In this document: positions 52,658 through 64,000 of the stretch, one piece after another
Position numbering within the stretch: the first letter of the stretch is position 1
Layout of the letters: every line of letters begins with the position of its first letter
Source: Rotaria macrura
Lineage: Eukaryota; Rotifera; Eurotatoria; Philodinida; Philodinidae
Assembly (NCBI GenBank): GCA_900239685.1
Contig: OENT01000008.1
Location: 392,100 to 456,099, forward strand
Direction: 5' to 3'
Length of the DNA: 64,000 nucleotides
Notes under the pieces: model-generated
What the model was told of the DNA's origin: nothing
The model's input: only the letters and a program-made list of their open reading frames with translations
Databases searched by the model: none
Program-made: the position numbers and the translations under genes

Positions 52658-53449
52658 TTAATGGCAACCACTAGAACTACATGAACTTGTTCTCACTGTT
52701 GATAAGTTTAGATCTTGATTATCGTTTGCAGATTTCATTAAGAGATCTTCACATTTACCCGGAGGCCGATGCTTCACGTAATACTGACAAACATTGAAGA
52801 TCGAGTTCGTACCAATACAACATGAAAAATAAGAGAGAACATCGGAAAAGAAATGTTGATAGGTTGAGATATTTTTCAAAGTGTCAGGATAGAAGAAGTC
52901 AAGTGAACCTGCTCCTTTTCTCCAGTCAGTTATCCATCTACCATTAACATCATAGCAACACTGTGCACCTGCAGCATTCGTTGTTGACTTGCGACGATAA
53001 CATCCTCTGGCTCCTCGATGAAATCGACAATTTGAATATCCTGACTTGCGAGCATCACATGCTGGATCGGCAACGAAGCCAAATTGCATGTCATCCCAAG
53101 TTACATTTACTTGGCATGGACAGAGAGGAACGCTGTTTGTCCACTTTTCTGTATTCGCATCAGACTGAAGAGCAAGCCAGAGTGGACAATAAGCTGTGAA
53201 CAATAAATAGGATATTATAAATCCGCAAACAAACAATTTTACCACTTTTTTCGAGAAGCACAACTTTACTTTAGTTACAAACTCTGAGAGAAGACGAAGA
53301 ATGAGAATCGATTGTCTCTTCGTTTTCAATAATAATCGAAATTTTTCGTGTGATCTTTGCCGATGAAGATTCGGAACCAGCGATTCTTCTGTAGTCATTT
53401 GAATATTTTCTACACGAATAATTCTTTTAAAAACAAACAACGCTGCCAT
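52658..53449 (-). CDS. Single-pass membrane protein with an extracellular AMOP domain
   Basis: 263 residues in one exon, ATG 53447-53449. Residues 1-69 are basic and without a signal peptide. Residues about 70-94 (LFVCGFIISYLLFTAY core) form one membrane segment, giving a type II topology with the C-terminal part outside. Residues about 100-235 are Cys-rich and fit the AMOP domain of MUC4, SUSD2 and isthmin: W103 and the CPC at 110-112, FVADPAC near 131, GARGC at 150, GAQCCYD at 163-167, then RWITDWRKGAGSLDFFYP and CCIG at 210. AMOP domains occur in adhesion proteins. Positively charged residues on the N-terminal side support the topology. No frame damage. A longer gene with additional exons cannot be excluded. 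Confidence 0.78.
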   Translation of the reverse strand: MAALFVFKRIIRVENIQMTTEESLVPNLHRQRSHEKFRLLLKTKRQSILILRLLSEFVTKVKLCFSKKVVKLFVCGFIISYLLFTAYCPLWLALQSDANTEKWTNSVPLCPCQVNVTWDDMQFGFVADPACDARKSGYSNCRFHRGARGCYRRKSTTNAAGAQCCYDVNGRWITDWRKGAGSLDFFYPDTLKNISTYQHFFSDVLSYFSCCIGTNSIFNVCQYYVKHRPPGKCEDLLMKSANDNQDLNLSTVRTSSCSSSGCH

Positions 53450-53547
53450 GCACGTTATAGGTTACTAGGTAACGTCACTCACTGCTTCTAAATTTATAAT
53501 CATGCGCGTGGAGCACATGTTGTCATCAACATCATATTGGAGTCATA

Positions 53548-53572
53548 TATATATATATATATGTGTGTGTGT
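53548..53572. repeat. (TA)n(TG)n compound microsatellite
   Basis: About nine TA followed by five TG dinucleotides, just upstream of the AMOP gene start. Potentially polymorphic. Confidence 0.9.
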
Positions 53573-55903
53573 AGATGACGAGAATATAGGTAATTTTGCT
53601 TCTAAAGAAGTTCTATTTACATATTTCTCAACTAGGATGTAGAAACCATGATCAGTTCATTGCACTGTATATATGTTCTATCTAAATATTACAAAACAAC
53701 ATCCATCACAATTATTCATATACAATGTTTGAACTATGAGCGATGGCATCGCACATGAGATGGTGTTGTGTTTCTTATTTATAATTTCCGGTCTAATCTC
53801 GACAGCTATTGAGAAGGCATAGTTGCATCGAATATAACAACATCAAAAATTCACATACAGTATGTTGACGATACTCTTAGTTGACGAACGGTCTTTTTAC
53901 GAATTCAAAACAATTTTGTAGACAGAAAAATACTTGAGATAGACCATTGTTTTAAAATTAGCATTGCTAGATATTTCGATAGTTCATTGTATTACGTATT
54001 TGCCGAGAACATGCTCTGTGCTAATGATTAATTATTGCAGCACATCAACCACGGTTACAAAAGGGCATGATCAATGGCTTCATCAGAGCGCGCAGATGAG
54101 AACTCATCAATATGAAATGAGAAGTCGGAAAATGAAAAAGAGTGTGCACGTTGTAATAGATTATCAACTTTGAGTAATCAATAAAACGTTTTATTTTATT
54201 CGTTATATCAGAATAAGTGTTGGTGTGGTTACTTGTGATGGGTATTGCAACACTCAAACTCATACACTCTCACGATATCTATTTAAGAAAAGGAGGCACC
54301 GATAGAAAAATTAAGTTTATCTAGTAGTGTTCTCTAAAATTAGATGAATGTAAAATATGATGAAAATAATTCACATTTCTCTAATTTCTAGAGTAAATAG
54401 TTGAACTATTAGATAGCGTCATTTGTTTATGGTCACTTTTATTTTCGCAAGTTTATTATAATTATTCGGTATTGTTTTATAATTATTTTATTTTCATTTG
54501 TCTTGAAAAGCATGACATACGATTAGGTTTGGTTGTTCAAAAAGTTCAAGTGGATAATTCATTTGACAACAGTGCAATAGTTAACAAATAAATCATTTTC
54601 ATCTAAGTGTAAGAGCTTGCCTCCTTACTTCAATCGATACCTTAGAAAAACATCGATGAAAACAGACATGTGTTAACATAATTGTTCAACTTTGAAAATA
54701 TTCCGTAATTACACTACGATGAAACAATGAATTTCAAAAACAAGAACATCAAATAGAACGGTGGGAAAATGCCCATTTGTTCACTGATTGGCATGATGTT
54801 TACTTTTGTCAGTATTCAAGTTAGTATATGGCTTGCTTTAGTTGTTCTTTGGCTGTAATAAACCCTAAAGATAAACGACCACACAAACGGACACACTTAT
54901 CTCTAAGATAATAGAATACTTGTTGCTTGCCTGCTTCATCATTGTATTCTTATTCGTTTTCTTTCGTCTAGGAAAGTTTTTAATAGGAAAATGATTAACT
55001 ATTTCTAATTGAATAAAACGATCGAACAATTTCCTCGATTTATTTTTAATGCAGTCGTATTTTTGAAAGTTATTGGCAATCTTCATCATGAACTTGATAT
55101 TCGTTCATGCGCATTCGAATTCTTTTCAATTATTAATGAAAAAGCTGATCTCCCGATACTGAACACAAAATGCAGAACAGAGAGGTAGATTTCGATCTAA
55201 TTCTTTGACACATTATATGCATCTAACCTAGCATGAGAACTAAATTGAAACGTAAAAATCGTTGACCTTAGTTCGAGGTGCACTTGAAGATACAGAATAT
55301 GTTAGTTGTGATCCTGGTAGATGAAGTAGAGTCGGAAAATTCAAGTCAAATTTCTTGATTGTGAACTTTGACACGAATCTGTATAGATTAGTTTTTATAA
55401 ATTGAACTCGATAGGTTGAAGTGAACATGAATCGATGTCACGTAAGATTTGTGACTAAGGCTTAAAATTTACTGTCAATCGTGCATGTTCTAAGAAAGGA
55501 AAAGAAAAACATTTCGACCTATTGTTCTCGTGAAGCATATTGAAATCGACTTCAAACTATTCCACTCTAGTAGGCATCCCATAAAATAGTAACATAAATT
55601 ATTTTGTATGACTAAGTATGAGAGAAATAGATTGATGAGAGCCATTTTCAGTAGGAAGAAGATTTTCAAAGTCTAACGTATTGGATTAAAGTAATAGTAA
55701 GGTTTAGAAATTTGTTTGTTATGAAGATTGACGATGTGGCGATTGGTTGCCTTTCGTTTTCTATTTAAAAGTAAAAAGTTTTGAAAATCTTTCTAAAACG
55801 AGTGTCGTAATAAATCTTGTTTCAGTGAAAAAATCTCCGTTCTTTTTTTTTCTGGGCAAAATTTTGTCGAATGGTGTAAGTAAATACAACAATTCCGTTT
55901 GAA
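53573..55903. other. Intergenic, no gene recognised
   Basis: AT-rich DNA. Open frames at 53964-54173 (+), 54045-54263 (-), 54865-55089 (-) and 55240-55428 (-) are short and unrecognised. Confidence 0.45.
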
Positions 55904-56763
55904 ATGATAGTATTTCTTCGTCTATTCAATCTATTTCAAAACATGAATGAGAAAGCACGTGTATTGATTGCTAGAACAAATAAAGAATTCGGCATGTGTT
56001 TAACAGACAAAAGATTGAGAGATGAATTTGAAAAATTAGGCGTTCCATCTGGGATGAATCTACTGGTTAATTGTTCATTGTCGAAAATTGGATGAATTTG
56101 TGATGGACCTGCCACTCTTATACAAGTTTTACTAGATTTATTAGGCCCTGAAGGAACTCTGATAATGTCAAATCATACAAGTGATAATTCCGATCCAAAG
56201 TAATGGCAAAATCCACCAGTATGCTCAGAATAGTTCGATCTTATTGGTCAATCAATGCCGATGTATCAGTTTAATATAACACCAACACTACATGGGAAAA
56301 GTAGGTGAAACATTTCTAAAATGGTCTAGTGTTTCACGAAGTGAACATCCACAATATTCAATGGCTGCTTAGGGTAAAAACGCTAAATTCATTATTGATA
56401 AACATACTGATACGTGTGCCGAACAATCGCCATTAGCTCGCCTATATGAATTAAATGATAGTGGACATGTTTTATTATTGGGCGGCGAACATGAAAATCA
56501 TACATCACTGCATTTAGCTGAATATCGTTTTCAATTAAATAGCAATATGGAAAAAAATTCTAAATAGCGCATCGATTGAAAATCCCGAAACCAAAACATG
56601 TCAATGGTTTCAATCGAACGATTATGATTATAATGCAGGAGATTTTAACGACATTGGATATGTGTTTGATTCTATCCAAGGAAACACAACTATTGGTTAT
56701 GATGGATTGGCCAAATCTAGATTGATCAAACAACATTTATTGGTTGACTTTACTATTGATTGA
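55904..56763 (+). pseudogene. Aminoglycoside N(3)-acetyltransferase family (AAC(3)), broken; likely horizontally acquired
   Basis: The intact family uses acetyl-CoA to acetylate aminoglycosides or related amines and is chiefly bacterial. Blocks in order: FEKLGVPSGMNLLVNCSLSK, LLDLLGPEGTLIMSNHTSD, WQNPPVCSE, MGKVGETFLKW, SEHPQYSMAA, SPLARLYELNDSGHVLLLG, GEHENHTSLHLAEYR, then NDIGYVFDS and the terminal LVDFTID. The order and spacing match AAC(3)/FmrO-type antibiotic N-acetyltransferases. Damage: TGA at 56092-56094, a TAA and a TAG further on, a frameshift near 56288, TAG near 56370 and another frameshift near 56565. Three of the stops sit at Trp positions. VHSSL of the family reads VNCSL. No intron is evident, as expected for a transferred bacterial gene. 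The true start may be 55943. Confidence 0.85.
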
Positions 56764-57027
56764 ATGAACCAACAAAGAGCGAAACAAAATCAAGCGAATT
56801 GAGAGTTCTATTTATTACAGCCACTTTTCGATGAAATTCATTTTGATTTTCTTTGTTTCTATTCATCCGATCGAGATACCATGAATGTTTTCTCAAATGC
56901 TTATTAGAAAAAGATCACATGATTATTCAATTGCAATAAAAATGTTCCGAGTCCAGTAGACACCCTCTGAATATGTGAGGTCGCGATAACAGAATAATAT
57001 TTTATTCTATTTTCACTAGTAGACACA
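56764..57027. other. Short spacer between the AAC(3) pseudogene and the hAT element
   Basis: AT-rich, no feature seen. Confidence 0.5.
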
Positions 57028-57869
57028 CTCGGTACCAGAGCTCCGCGGGACGACAAAAAATTTGTTCCGTCGCGTCCCGCATCCCGTACCACCTTATCCG
57101 GCCCGTCCCATCCCGCTTTATTCGCCTTTTAGGGTCCCGTCCCGTCCCGTGTCCCGCGCTACCTGTCCCGTCCCGTCCCGCATTTATTAAGATGTCGAGT
57201 ACTGTTAGAAATATAAGAATAAGTGCTAAAACATTTTCGACATGAAGCAAAGCCTTCAATTCGTTTAGAATGACCATGATGATTAACGACCGCAGGAAAA
57301 CCAAACGTATTCCAGCAACCAGACGTTCGTTTACCCGTATTTTCTAAAACCACATATTTATTGGGCTTTGTTTTAAGCATAATTCGCAATTGAGAACATG
57401 TAAATTTATCTGAATTAGGATTTGAAAACGATGGATTGATCAATAAGACATTGGAATCTCAGGAAGTAATATTTTGTCCACGTGAAATGGCAATTGGTGA
57501 CAAAATTTCAGGAGAAGACATTATTTATTTATTCGTTAAAACAATAACTGCTAATGTCTAAAAAAACAAAGATATTATTTCTAAATAATAAAAAAAAGAT
57601 CGGAATGCCGTAAACAATAATTACAATACAATCACTGTATCGATTCAAACAAGTGATATATTATCATTGTGTGAAGACAAGCAATCGAATGACCTCTAAC
57701 GTCGAATGCGTAACTCAATACATACATGTCGCAAAACTGCAATGAATTCACAATACTTAATGCCAATTGTGCTTGTATGAACTTGGTGGGACAGAGAAGT
57801 TAATTGATCTGGTCCCGTCCCGGGACGGGGCGGGACTGGTCCCGCGTCCCGCGGAGATCTGCTCGGTAC
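57028..57869 (-). mobile_element. Internally deleted hAT transposon with exact 8-bp target duplication
   Basis: The element is 57036-57861 (826 bp). The terminal inverted repeats CAGAGCTCCGCGGGACG and CAGATCTCCGCGGGACG match at 16 of 17 positions and start with CAG, as in hAT elements. The flanking CTCGGTAC at 57028-57035 and 57862-57869 is an exact 8-bp duplication, the hAT length. Subterminal regions are packed with GTCCCGTCCCG-type repeats (57060-57185 and 57808-57855). The interior retains the start of a transposase-like frame on the - strand. The DDE catalytic part is missing. Confidence 0.93.
57159..57521 (-). pseudogene. N-terminal fragment of a hAT transposase with BED-type zinc finger
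   Basis: From ATG near 57519-57521 the frame reads MSSPEILSPIAISRGQNITS, meets one TGA, then continues open to about 57159. It contains SGCWNTFGFPAVVN and FASCRKCFSTYSYISNSTRH followed by LNKC, that is W...F, Cys-x2-Cys and His-x3-Cys, the BED zinc-finger pattern typical of hAT transposase N-termini, which bind DNA. The frame then runs into the GTCCCG terminal repeats, so the dimerisation and catalytic domains are absent. Confidence 0.8.
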
Positions 57870-59052
57870 TTTCTCCTCTATTCTCTAGAACGATCATCAA
57901 TTGCAACTACTATCTAGAGTTCTCAAATGTCTTTTCTTGAAAACATCACTTTGTCATAAATGTATCTATAGCAAGATTCTTCTACTTTTCAAATGAAAGT
58001 GTTTACAGTCCCAACAACGCTTAGTCTAATGATCATGGTCTATATGGACGGTCGGGAAAACGTCGAAGTGTATCGTATGGGTATGAAGGCATCGGAGACA
58101 TGATAGGATTACTTAATCCGACGCCCACAACTCATCGGTTCGTTGTCATGAATAGAAAAAATAGGTATGTATTCATCAAAGACTTTGGAGTAATAATGAC
58201 ATATCTGTTGAAACAATAAGAGCTAGTTGAGTGAAAATGTGTGAATTCGACATGTTAGCTTTTATAGTCTCAAGAGGGGGCCGTGCTGACACGTTTTTTT
58301 TATTTGATGCTGTTGTTGAGAATAAGTGAGGCCTTGAATTTCAATAACAATAAAACAAGAAGAAAAATGTCGAATAGAATAGTTGAGGTGTTTTAGCTGA
58401 AGTTCTTATTTTATAGTAATGAGCTAAAACACTTTGTTCTCGTTCTTTCCACAAAACGAATCAAAATAGATGTTTAAGAATAGCTTGACGTACGTGCGAT
58501 GAGGCATGTTGAAATTTTCTTTGTTTGAGGAGGATTTTATTTTGAACATTATTAATTCTAAATTTAAGCATATAACATGTTTCTATTCTGTCTTTCATGC
58601 GAAATGAGAAAAGAATCTACTTTAGACTGAAGAACTCCTATAAGAACAAAGCCAATTCGTATTAGTCAAGTGAATATTTTCAATCATTCAAGTTATTTAC
58701 AATCTTCTTTTTTAGTGACATATTCGTTCGATTGCAATAAAAATTAATAAATTGGTGGGCAAATTTTTCAAATGAAGAACAGTTCATTCAAGTTCGGCAT
58801 TAGATACATGTTAGCTGATGTGAAAGACACGAAGTGAAATCCGAATTTTGCGTCATTGAATCTGTTCTCAACCCGTTCTTTTTGGCGAAATATTGAAGTA
58901 TAGAGATAGTACAGAATAGAAGGAAAACATTTTAGCATGGGGAATTCGTGTATTTCGTCCAGCAGACAATTTTGCATATTTGCAGGTCGATGCTTTCCCA
59001 TGGATGAGGTAGAAGAATTAGCATCATCGATAGCATTTTGGTATTAGGTTTT
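57870..59052. other. Intergenic, no gene assigned
   Basis: A possible + strand exon lies at about 58036-58164, reading GLYGRSGKRRSVSYGYEGIG and continuing to a GTATGT donor, but it has no recognised family. A 77-codon frame at 58768-59001 (-) is unrecognised. Confidence 0.35.
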
Positions 59053-60098
59053 CTAAAAGAATTTGTTAAACCGTTTCCTCATTGTAGTTAATGTCGCTAG
59101 ATAAATATAAAATCCACAGCTTAGCTCCAAATAGACGGTCATTCGTATAATTAGTTCAGTTAAAATTTCTTTCTTTGAATTTCTTGTCTCAAGTACATAC
59201 CGATTGATAGTAACAAGCCGATAGAAACTGTAAGCAGCATAGAGAAACAGTTTTAATACAGTCACAATTATTTCAGCAATAATCATCAACGTTAGTTGTC
59301 TTTCAATTTGGTATTTCGTTGATCGTCGTCCATCAATGCAATGGGGGCACATCTGAACGAATTGCAGATTTCAATCATCACGACGACTGTGCAGATAGTA
59401 AATAGTCGATAAGATTTGAATATTTTTTAAAGTTAATATACCGAAGAGCGTCATCAGTATTGATAGAATAAAGGAATGAATGGTGGTGACTCAAATTGTC
59501 CCAAGAACAAGACTTTGAGTAACACAACCTTGTGAATGAGAACCAATCGTGTAATTGAATGCGTGCTGAAGAGAAACAATTGACCAAACAAGACATGAGA
59601 TGAAGCTGAGCTTAAGCGCATTTTCAGGGTGAGAGAAATAGCCGTTCGTTTGATGACAAAAAATTTGTTGTTGTTGATATGTCCTTCGTCGCTAAGTCGA
59701 ACTTAGTTGGTTGATCGAAGTAAATAAGAGCATTTGAAATGTCAAACTAGTGCTTAACATGTGGAAATAAATGCGTAATTTGCATACAATTACATCGAAG
59801 GTTGACACTGTATCGTAGGATAAATTCGCTTTAGTTTTCTCGAGCTTTGGCCATCCTAAACTGACATCGATCAAAGAAGACGATGAAATGGCGAATTATT
59901 TAGAGTAACAAAATTGCTGAATGTTGCCCCAACAATAAAGATACTGCATGCACAAGAGCGAAGAGATTTTTGAAGGAAAAAACCTACTTTGAGTAGATTA
60001 CCAATATTGCCACAAGTTATAAAAAATAGATTCGGTTAGATGTTCATATAGCGACTGATCAAATCTAGTTCATTAATATTACTTATTGAATTATTCAT
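59053..60098 (-). pseudogene. Rhodopsin-like G-protein-coupled receptor, broken
   Basis: A full-length receptor of about 345 codons can be traced from ATG 60096-60098 to the stop at 59053. TM1-TM2: LFFITCGNIGNLLKVGFFLQ with GNIGN, LRSCACSIFIVGATFSNFV. TM3: VICKLRIYFHMLSTSLTF with the conserved disulphide Cys. TM4: KLSFISCLVWSIVSLQHAF with its Trp. TM5: a hydrophobic stretch from HSFILSILMTLFGILTLKNI. TM6-TM7: LMIIAEIIVTVLKLFLYAAY and FYIYLATLTTMRKRF. Damage: TAA after about 20 codons, a frameshift near 59870, TAG near 59695, and two TGA codons (near 59490 and 59370). Class A receptors of this style are very numerous in bdelloids. Ligand cannot be inferred. Confidence 0.83.
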
Positions 60099-61265
60099 TA
60101 TTCGACGGTGGCCATTTCAAAACTAAATTCAGACGTAATAAATGTTAAAAAATGAAATTTCTCAAGTGTATAGTCAATCCGAACTAAAAACACGTCTGAT
60201 GAATGGTAGTGTACAATGAAAACAAGCTGTTCAACTTTTTGCTCTTCTAATCTTCACTTTACTCGACGCCGAAAAGGGATAAATATTGCGTTCTTTCTAA
60301 TTATTTACTCGAATGTGCAGCAGACATCATCAAAGATGGAAAATGCGACATTATGACTTTTTTGTACGATTCAATTAGAAGAAAAACACACGCACCGCCG
60401 TCGTAAATAAATGGCATGCTATAGGAATGTGGGTGTGGCTGCGAGGTATTGATGTGTGTAAAACCCACACCGACAGTCCGGATTTTTTGATATCCTTATA
60501 ACAAATTATGATTGCTTTTTTGTTATCTGAAATTTGTTCTGTAGTCTTATCGTTATAACGTAGACATTCAATAATCGATGAAACTTTTCCAATACATTCC
60601 ATAGATGACAACTTTTATTTCCATTGTGATAAAAGTAGTATTGCCTTGAAAAAATCAGTAAAAAATCGTTTTATCAGAAACCGAGGTTTAGAGAATGGAA
60701 ATCTTTTAGGTTTTAACACTAATCATCATTGGGATATCCCATCTCTAAGGTGCTAGGAGTACCTCTTTATAAGAATTAAGATCCAAGGTTTTTCTTTTTT
60801 TGATTCAATCACAGGTTTCAATGAGCAAGCAGCAGGATGTGTGTATGTGTTAGGAGGACCCAGTTGATATAGATCTGGCTCTTGTTTTGAGTATGGGTTT
60901 AGATATAACACACGAGCAGATTCAAAAGCATACCCACCTACTAAATGTGCAATTGATAATCGCACCGGCATCCTCAAACCCGCTCCTATTCACACTCTCT
61001 TTTCGGGCAAAACACTTCGGGAAAATTTTGTATTAGATACTCGGCATATCTGAAACATGCGCACATGTGATTGTAAAAGCTTTTCATTTATATCAAATGT
61101 TGTGACTTTAATTTTTGACATAAGAATACGCGAATTTTTCTGGAAACTTAGTGCATAGAGTCGTATCTAATTATTCAAATCCAATTTTTTGTATTAAAAA
61201 CCTCACATACCTCTTTGGAATCAATAATAAAATAAAAAATGTCATTCTATTTCTTTGATGATGAT
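60099..61265. other. Intergenic with a TGTGGG-like patch, no gene recognised
   Basis: At 60425-60437 GTGGGTGTGG and at about 60460-60471 AAACCCACACC form a loose inverted pair. Open frames at 60375-60611 (-) and 60753-60977 (-) are unrecognised. Confidence 0.4.
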
Positions 61266-63080
61266 TTAGCAAATGTATAATCTATATATATGTATTATTA
61301 TTTCTTGTCTATTATATGTCACTTTAATTTTTGGCGCTGGCAATGAATTAGCCCATTGCTCATGATAACTGACATGCATGCAATAGACAATAATCGGTAT
61401 ATCTGGACGTAATTGTCGACATTGTCGTACGAATTCTTCTCCTTCGTCAGCTCCATTAGTAATAAAAATACATTGCATTCGATGATCGATGAGTTTATAA
61501 TTACAAATATCAAATACTTCAATATTAGATTGACAGCCATATGTATTAAATTCATAACGCATTTTCATTTCTTTGAATATTGTTGTATTATACTCATTTT
61601 TAATTTTTGCATCACGCCATGTCAGAAAACGATATATTGTTCGTAAGCCAATGAGATAGACTGGTAATATTTGTTCATGATTTTTAATAATATATTTGTC
61701 ATATGTTGACTTTTGACCATTCGAAATAGGATTTCCATTATCATCCACAGAAATGTAATGACTATCATATTCTACTTGAATATTTTTATTTTGATAACTG
61801 GTATCTGTTACAGTTAGTATATTGCCAAGTTTCACAATAGCACATAACAAATAAATCATTGAGCGAAGAAAAGATCTAATTCTACTGATGGCTTGTCTTG
61901 GACAACTACTGAAATAAAAACCAAGACAAAAAAGACCGTTCTCATATGTTTTTTTTTGTCGATACAAATTGAAAATTTGCAAATATATTGTTAAAACTAG
62001 TAACAACAGCACTGTGAAACAAAACTCTTTCATTTACAAGGGTATTATCCACATATTTATCGGGATATACTATATTTATATGATCAATAACATATTCTGT
62101 CGAAGATTTTTGAAATGCGTGTAATAGACTAGCCTTTATTTGGTGACTCATTTTTGTTAAAAAATTCTCACCATGTGGATCGATAATTACAGGTCGTTCC
62201 CTTAGTGCGAGAGCAAGGTCAATATATTCAGATGTAACAAGAGTATCATCATCAAGAAGATAATTTTCTGCATAAAAATTTTCTATTTCTATTCAAAGCT
62301 CTTTGTTTACTACTGTGCTTATTGAAGGGATGTATTTATCGATAAATTTTCTTGTTCAAGTGAAAGTTTTTGGAGCCAGTTTTTTTAGAAGTTTTTCTGA
62401 TATGTTTCTTGTTTTGTAAAAACTGAGTCGTAAATTTTATTGTTAATGTCATTGGATTGGTTCGCACATATATATATGTGCAATAACACAATCGGATTTA
62501 TCAATATCTAAATCTTTAAATAAACATTCCGTAAACATGTTCTACTCAGAATCGATTGTTAAACATGGTAGTGTTAAGTATACTGTTGGCAAATAATCAA
62601 TTAAATGTTTTGAAAAACTAGGTAATGGTATTAAAATTAAACCAATTGTTTGTGACGAATGAGAAATAGGTGATGCTCGAAAATATATCTGTTCAGCTAT
62701 CATATTTAATATAGACGGTTTAATATGTTCAAGATTAAACGGTCGAGAGATATCATATAAGTCATCATAGTCAATTTTTTCAGGTAATGTAAGTAGAACA
62801 TGTTTACCTAGATTTGGAGGACCTTTTTAATTCTTGAGGAAATTTTAAACGGACCTCTGGTAAATGTTTTATTTATGTTGATATTGGATAAAGACCCAAT
62901 AACTGAATTTCCGCATTGAGAGGCAATTGTTTAGAATTCAACCATAAAAAGAATAATTATTGTGTTCAATGAAATTTGCTTGACGACACACCTCAAGTAG
63001 TACATATTGCACGGTTGAACTTTCGTCAACATTAACATTATATGTAATACATGTTGGGCGAAATATAGCCGATAGAATGT
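61266..63080 (-). pseudogene. Unrecognised decayed protein gene
   Basis: The longest open part is 61266-62033 (255 codons), preceded in other frames by 61942-62151 and by broken coding-like stretches to about 63080. Readable segments include VDESSTVQYVLLEVCRQAN, LGKHVLLTLPEKIDYDDLYD, IGLILIPLPSFSKHL, EYIDLALALRERPVIIDPHG and, near the C-terminus, CIFITNGADEGEEFVRQCRQ followed by LRPDIPIIVYCMHVSYHEQW. The last resembles a receiver- or TIR-like alpha/beta unit seen in some large rotifer proteins, and RERPVIIDPHG is loosely like a dynein AAA module; neither is firm. Several stops and frame changes occur between segments, so the whole is called decayed, though part of the 3' ORF could still be expressed. 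Confidence 0.5.
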
Positions 63081-64000
63081 GCTGAGTCGTTGATGATATG
63101 ATTAATGAACTAGAAAGTAAAACAAAGTTGTATTTTTCTACCCTTGTGTCTCTTCTTTTAATGGTTTTTAAAAAGAAATCGTGCTGATAACTCTTTACAG
63201 CGTGTGATTAAATATGTTTTTTTTCATGCTATATCTTTCTTACAGATAAGGAAAACATATTCATGTCAAAGATGTCCACTATGGTTGAAGGGCTGCAGCG
63301 ACCGCTGTATTGGTAGCGGCGCAGTAGCGGTCGTGCCGCCATGAACATCTATGACTCATGTGTATCATCCAATTCTGTCAACTATCACATTTTTTTCAAG
63401 TAAGAGAATTTTCCAATAAAGTGTGGGTGCCGATGTAGCTATTTGATTGATGAGAAAGACTACAGTCATCGAAGGAATCGATCCTGATTGAAGATCAATC
63501 TGGTCTTGTCTTGATTTCAAATCGATCAACGTACCAGTCTAACTTGTGTCTATTTTATTATCTTTATGCCTGAGACTCACGCCGCACTTTTGATGCTTTA
63601 GTTGCAGTTGGGCACTGAACAATATAATGAAATTCTTTTAGAGCCTTACACAAAAACCTTACAGCAGTGAAACTCTGCTGACGCCTGATAAACAAATTGT
63701 ATAACGCATTTCTGTTATACGCATTGTATAATAGGTGAAAATAATCATGCTGCTTATTTGAGTTTGGTGTCTCCAACAATCTGACATCAATCTACCAAAG
63801 GCATCTGTGTAACGTCGACCAAATAGGTAGAGCGCATGCTCCGAATTAGAACGGGACTTTCGTTTCCTCATGTTTCGTCTTTAACATCTTTATAAGAAAA
63901 TGTTCAAATGAGCTGAAATTTTGTGACAAAGTAGAAAAATCATTTTTCTATCGGCAATCGAAAGAACTTTTAAAAAAAGTTAAGAAATGATTGAGTTATG
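63081..64000. other. Right edge, no gene assigned
   Basis: A GC-rich patch at about 63293-63345 carries GCGACCGCT and AGCGGTCG in opposite orientation, perhaps one end of a transposon. Two overlapping - strand open frames at 63564-63779 and 63659-63871 have ordinary codon-like composition but no recognised motif; they could be an exon of a gene continuing beyond the window. Confidence 0.35.

Noticed and set aside
60420..60475. Interstitial telomere repeats (TGTGGG type, reported for bdelloids)
   Set aside because: Only about two degenerate units in each orientation; chance occurrence is likely.

Overview
The window is eukaryotic nuclear DNA, AT-rich and gene-sparse, most likely from a bdelloid rotifer; genus cannot be assigned. 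The evidence is mixed. Intact genes have many short GT-AG introns (mostly 47-72 bp). There is a WWE-domain arginine ADP-ribosyltransferase of the type expanded in bdelloids, a decayed bacterial-type aminoglycoside N(3)-acetyltransferase gene that looks like a horizontal acquisition, a decayed rhodopsin-like receptor, and many small non-autonomous DNA transposons. No bacterial operon, rRNA or tRNA gene is visible.

Left part (1-15 kb) carries conserved metabolism and repair: the 3' end of a polynucleotide kinase/phosphatase gene (PNKP, + strand), a complete 17-exon glutamate-cysteine ligase catalytic subunit gene (GCLC, - strand), and a complete six-exon class II fumarase gene (FH, + strand). 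PNKP and GCLC converge; GCLC and FH diverge across about 5 kb without a recognised gene.

Middle part (15-43 kb) is dominated by repeats and decay: a hAT-like element with a second MITE nested in it, a broken queuine tRNA-ribosyltransferase gene (QTRT1) that kept its introns, a GC-rich minisatellite, a 5.6-kb array of about 62 diverged copies of a 91-bp satellite whose monomer has strong dyad symmetry, a 1-kb inverted-repeat element, the ADP-ribosyltransferase gene, and three foldback elements, including an 81-bp near-perfect hairpin with 8-bp flanking duplications.

Right part (43-64 kb) is mostly a gene graveyard. It holds an RBR-type ubiquitin ligase pseudogene beside an (AAT)n tract, the AAC(3)-family pseudogene, an internally deleted hAT transposon that still encodes a BED-type zinc finger, a GPCR pseudogene, and an unrecognised decayed gene. 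Two apparently intact genes lie among them: a secreted C39-like cysteine peptidase and an AMOP-domain membrane protein.

The intact genes do not form a pathway cluster. GCLC (glutathione synthesis) and PNKP (DNA end repair) both relate to oxidative and desiccation stress, but nothing here shows they are coordinated. Exon boundaries were derived by hand from family homology and GT-AG signals and may be off by a base or two.
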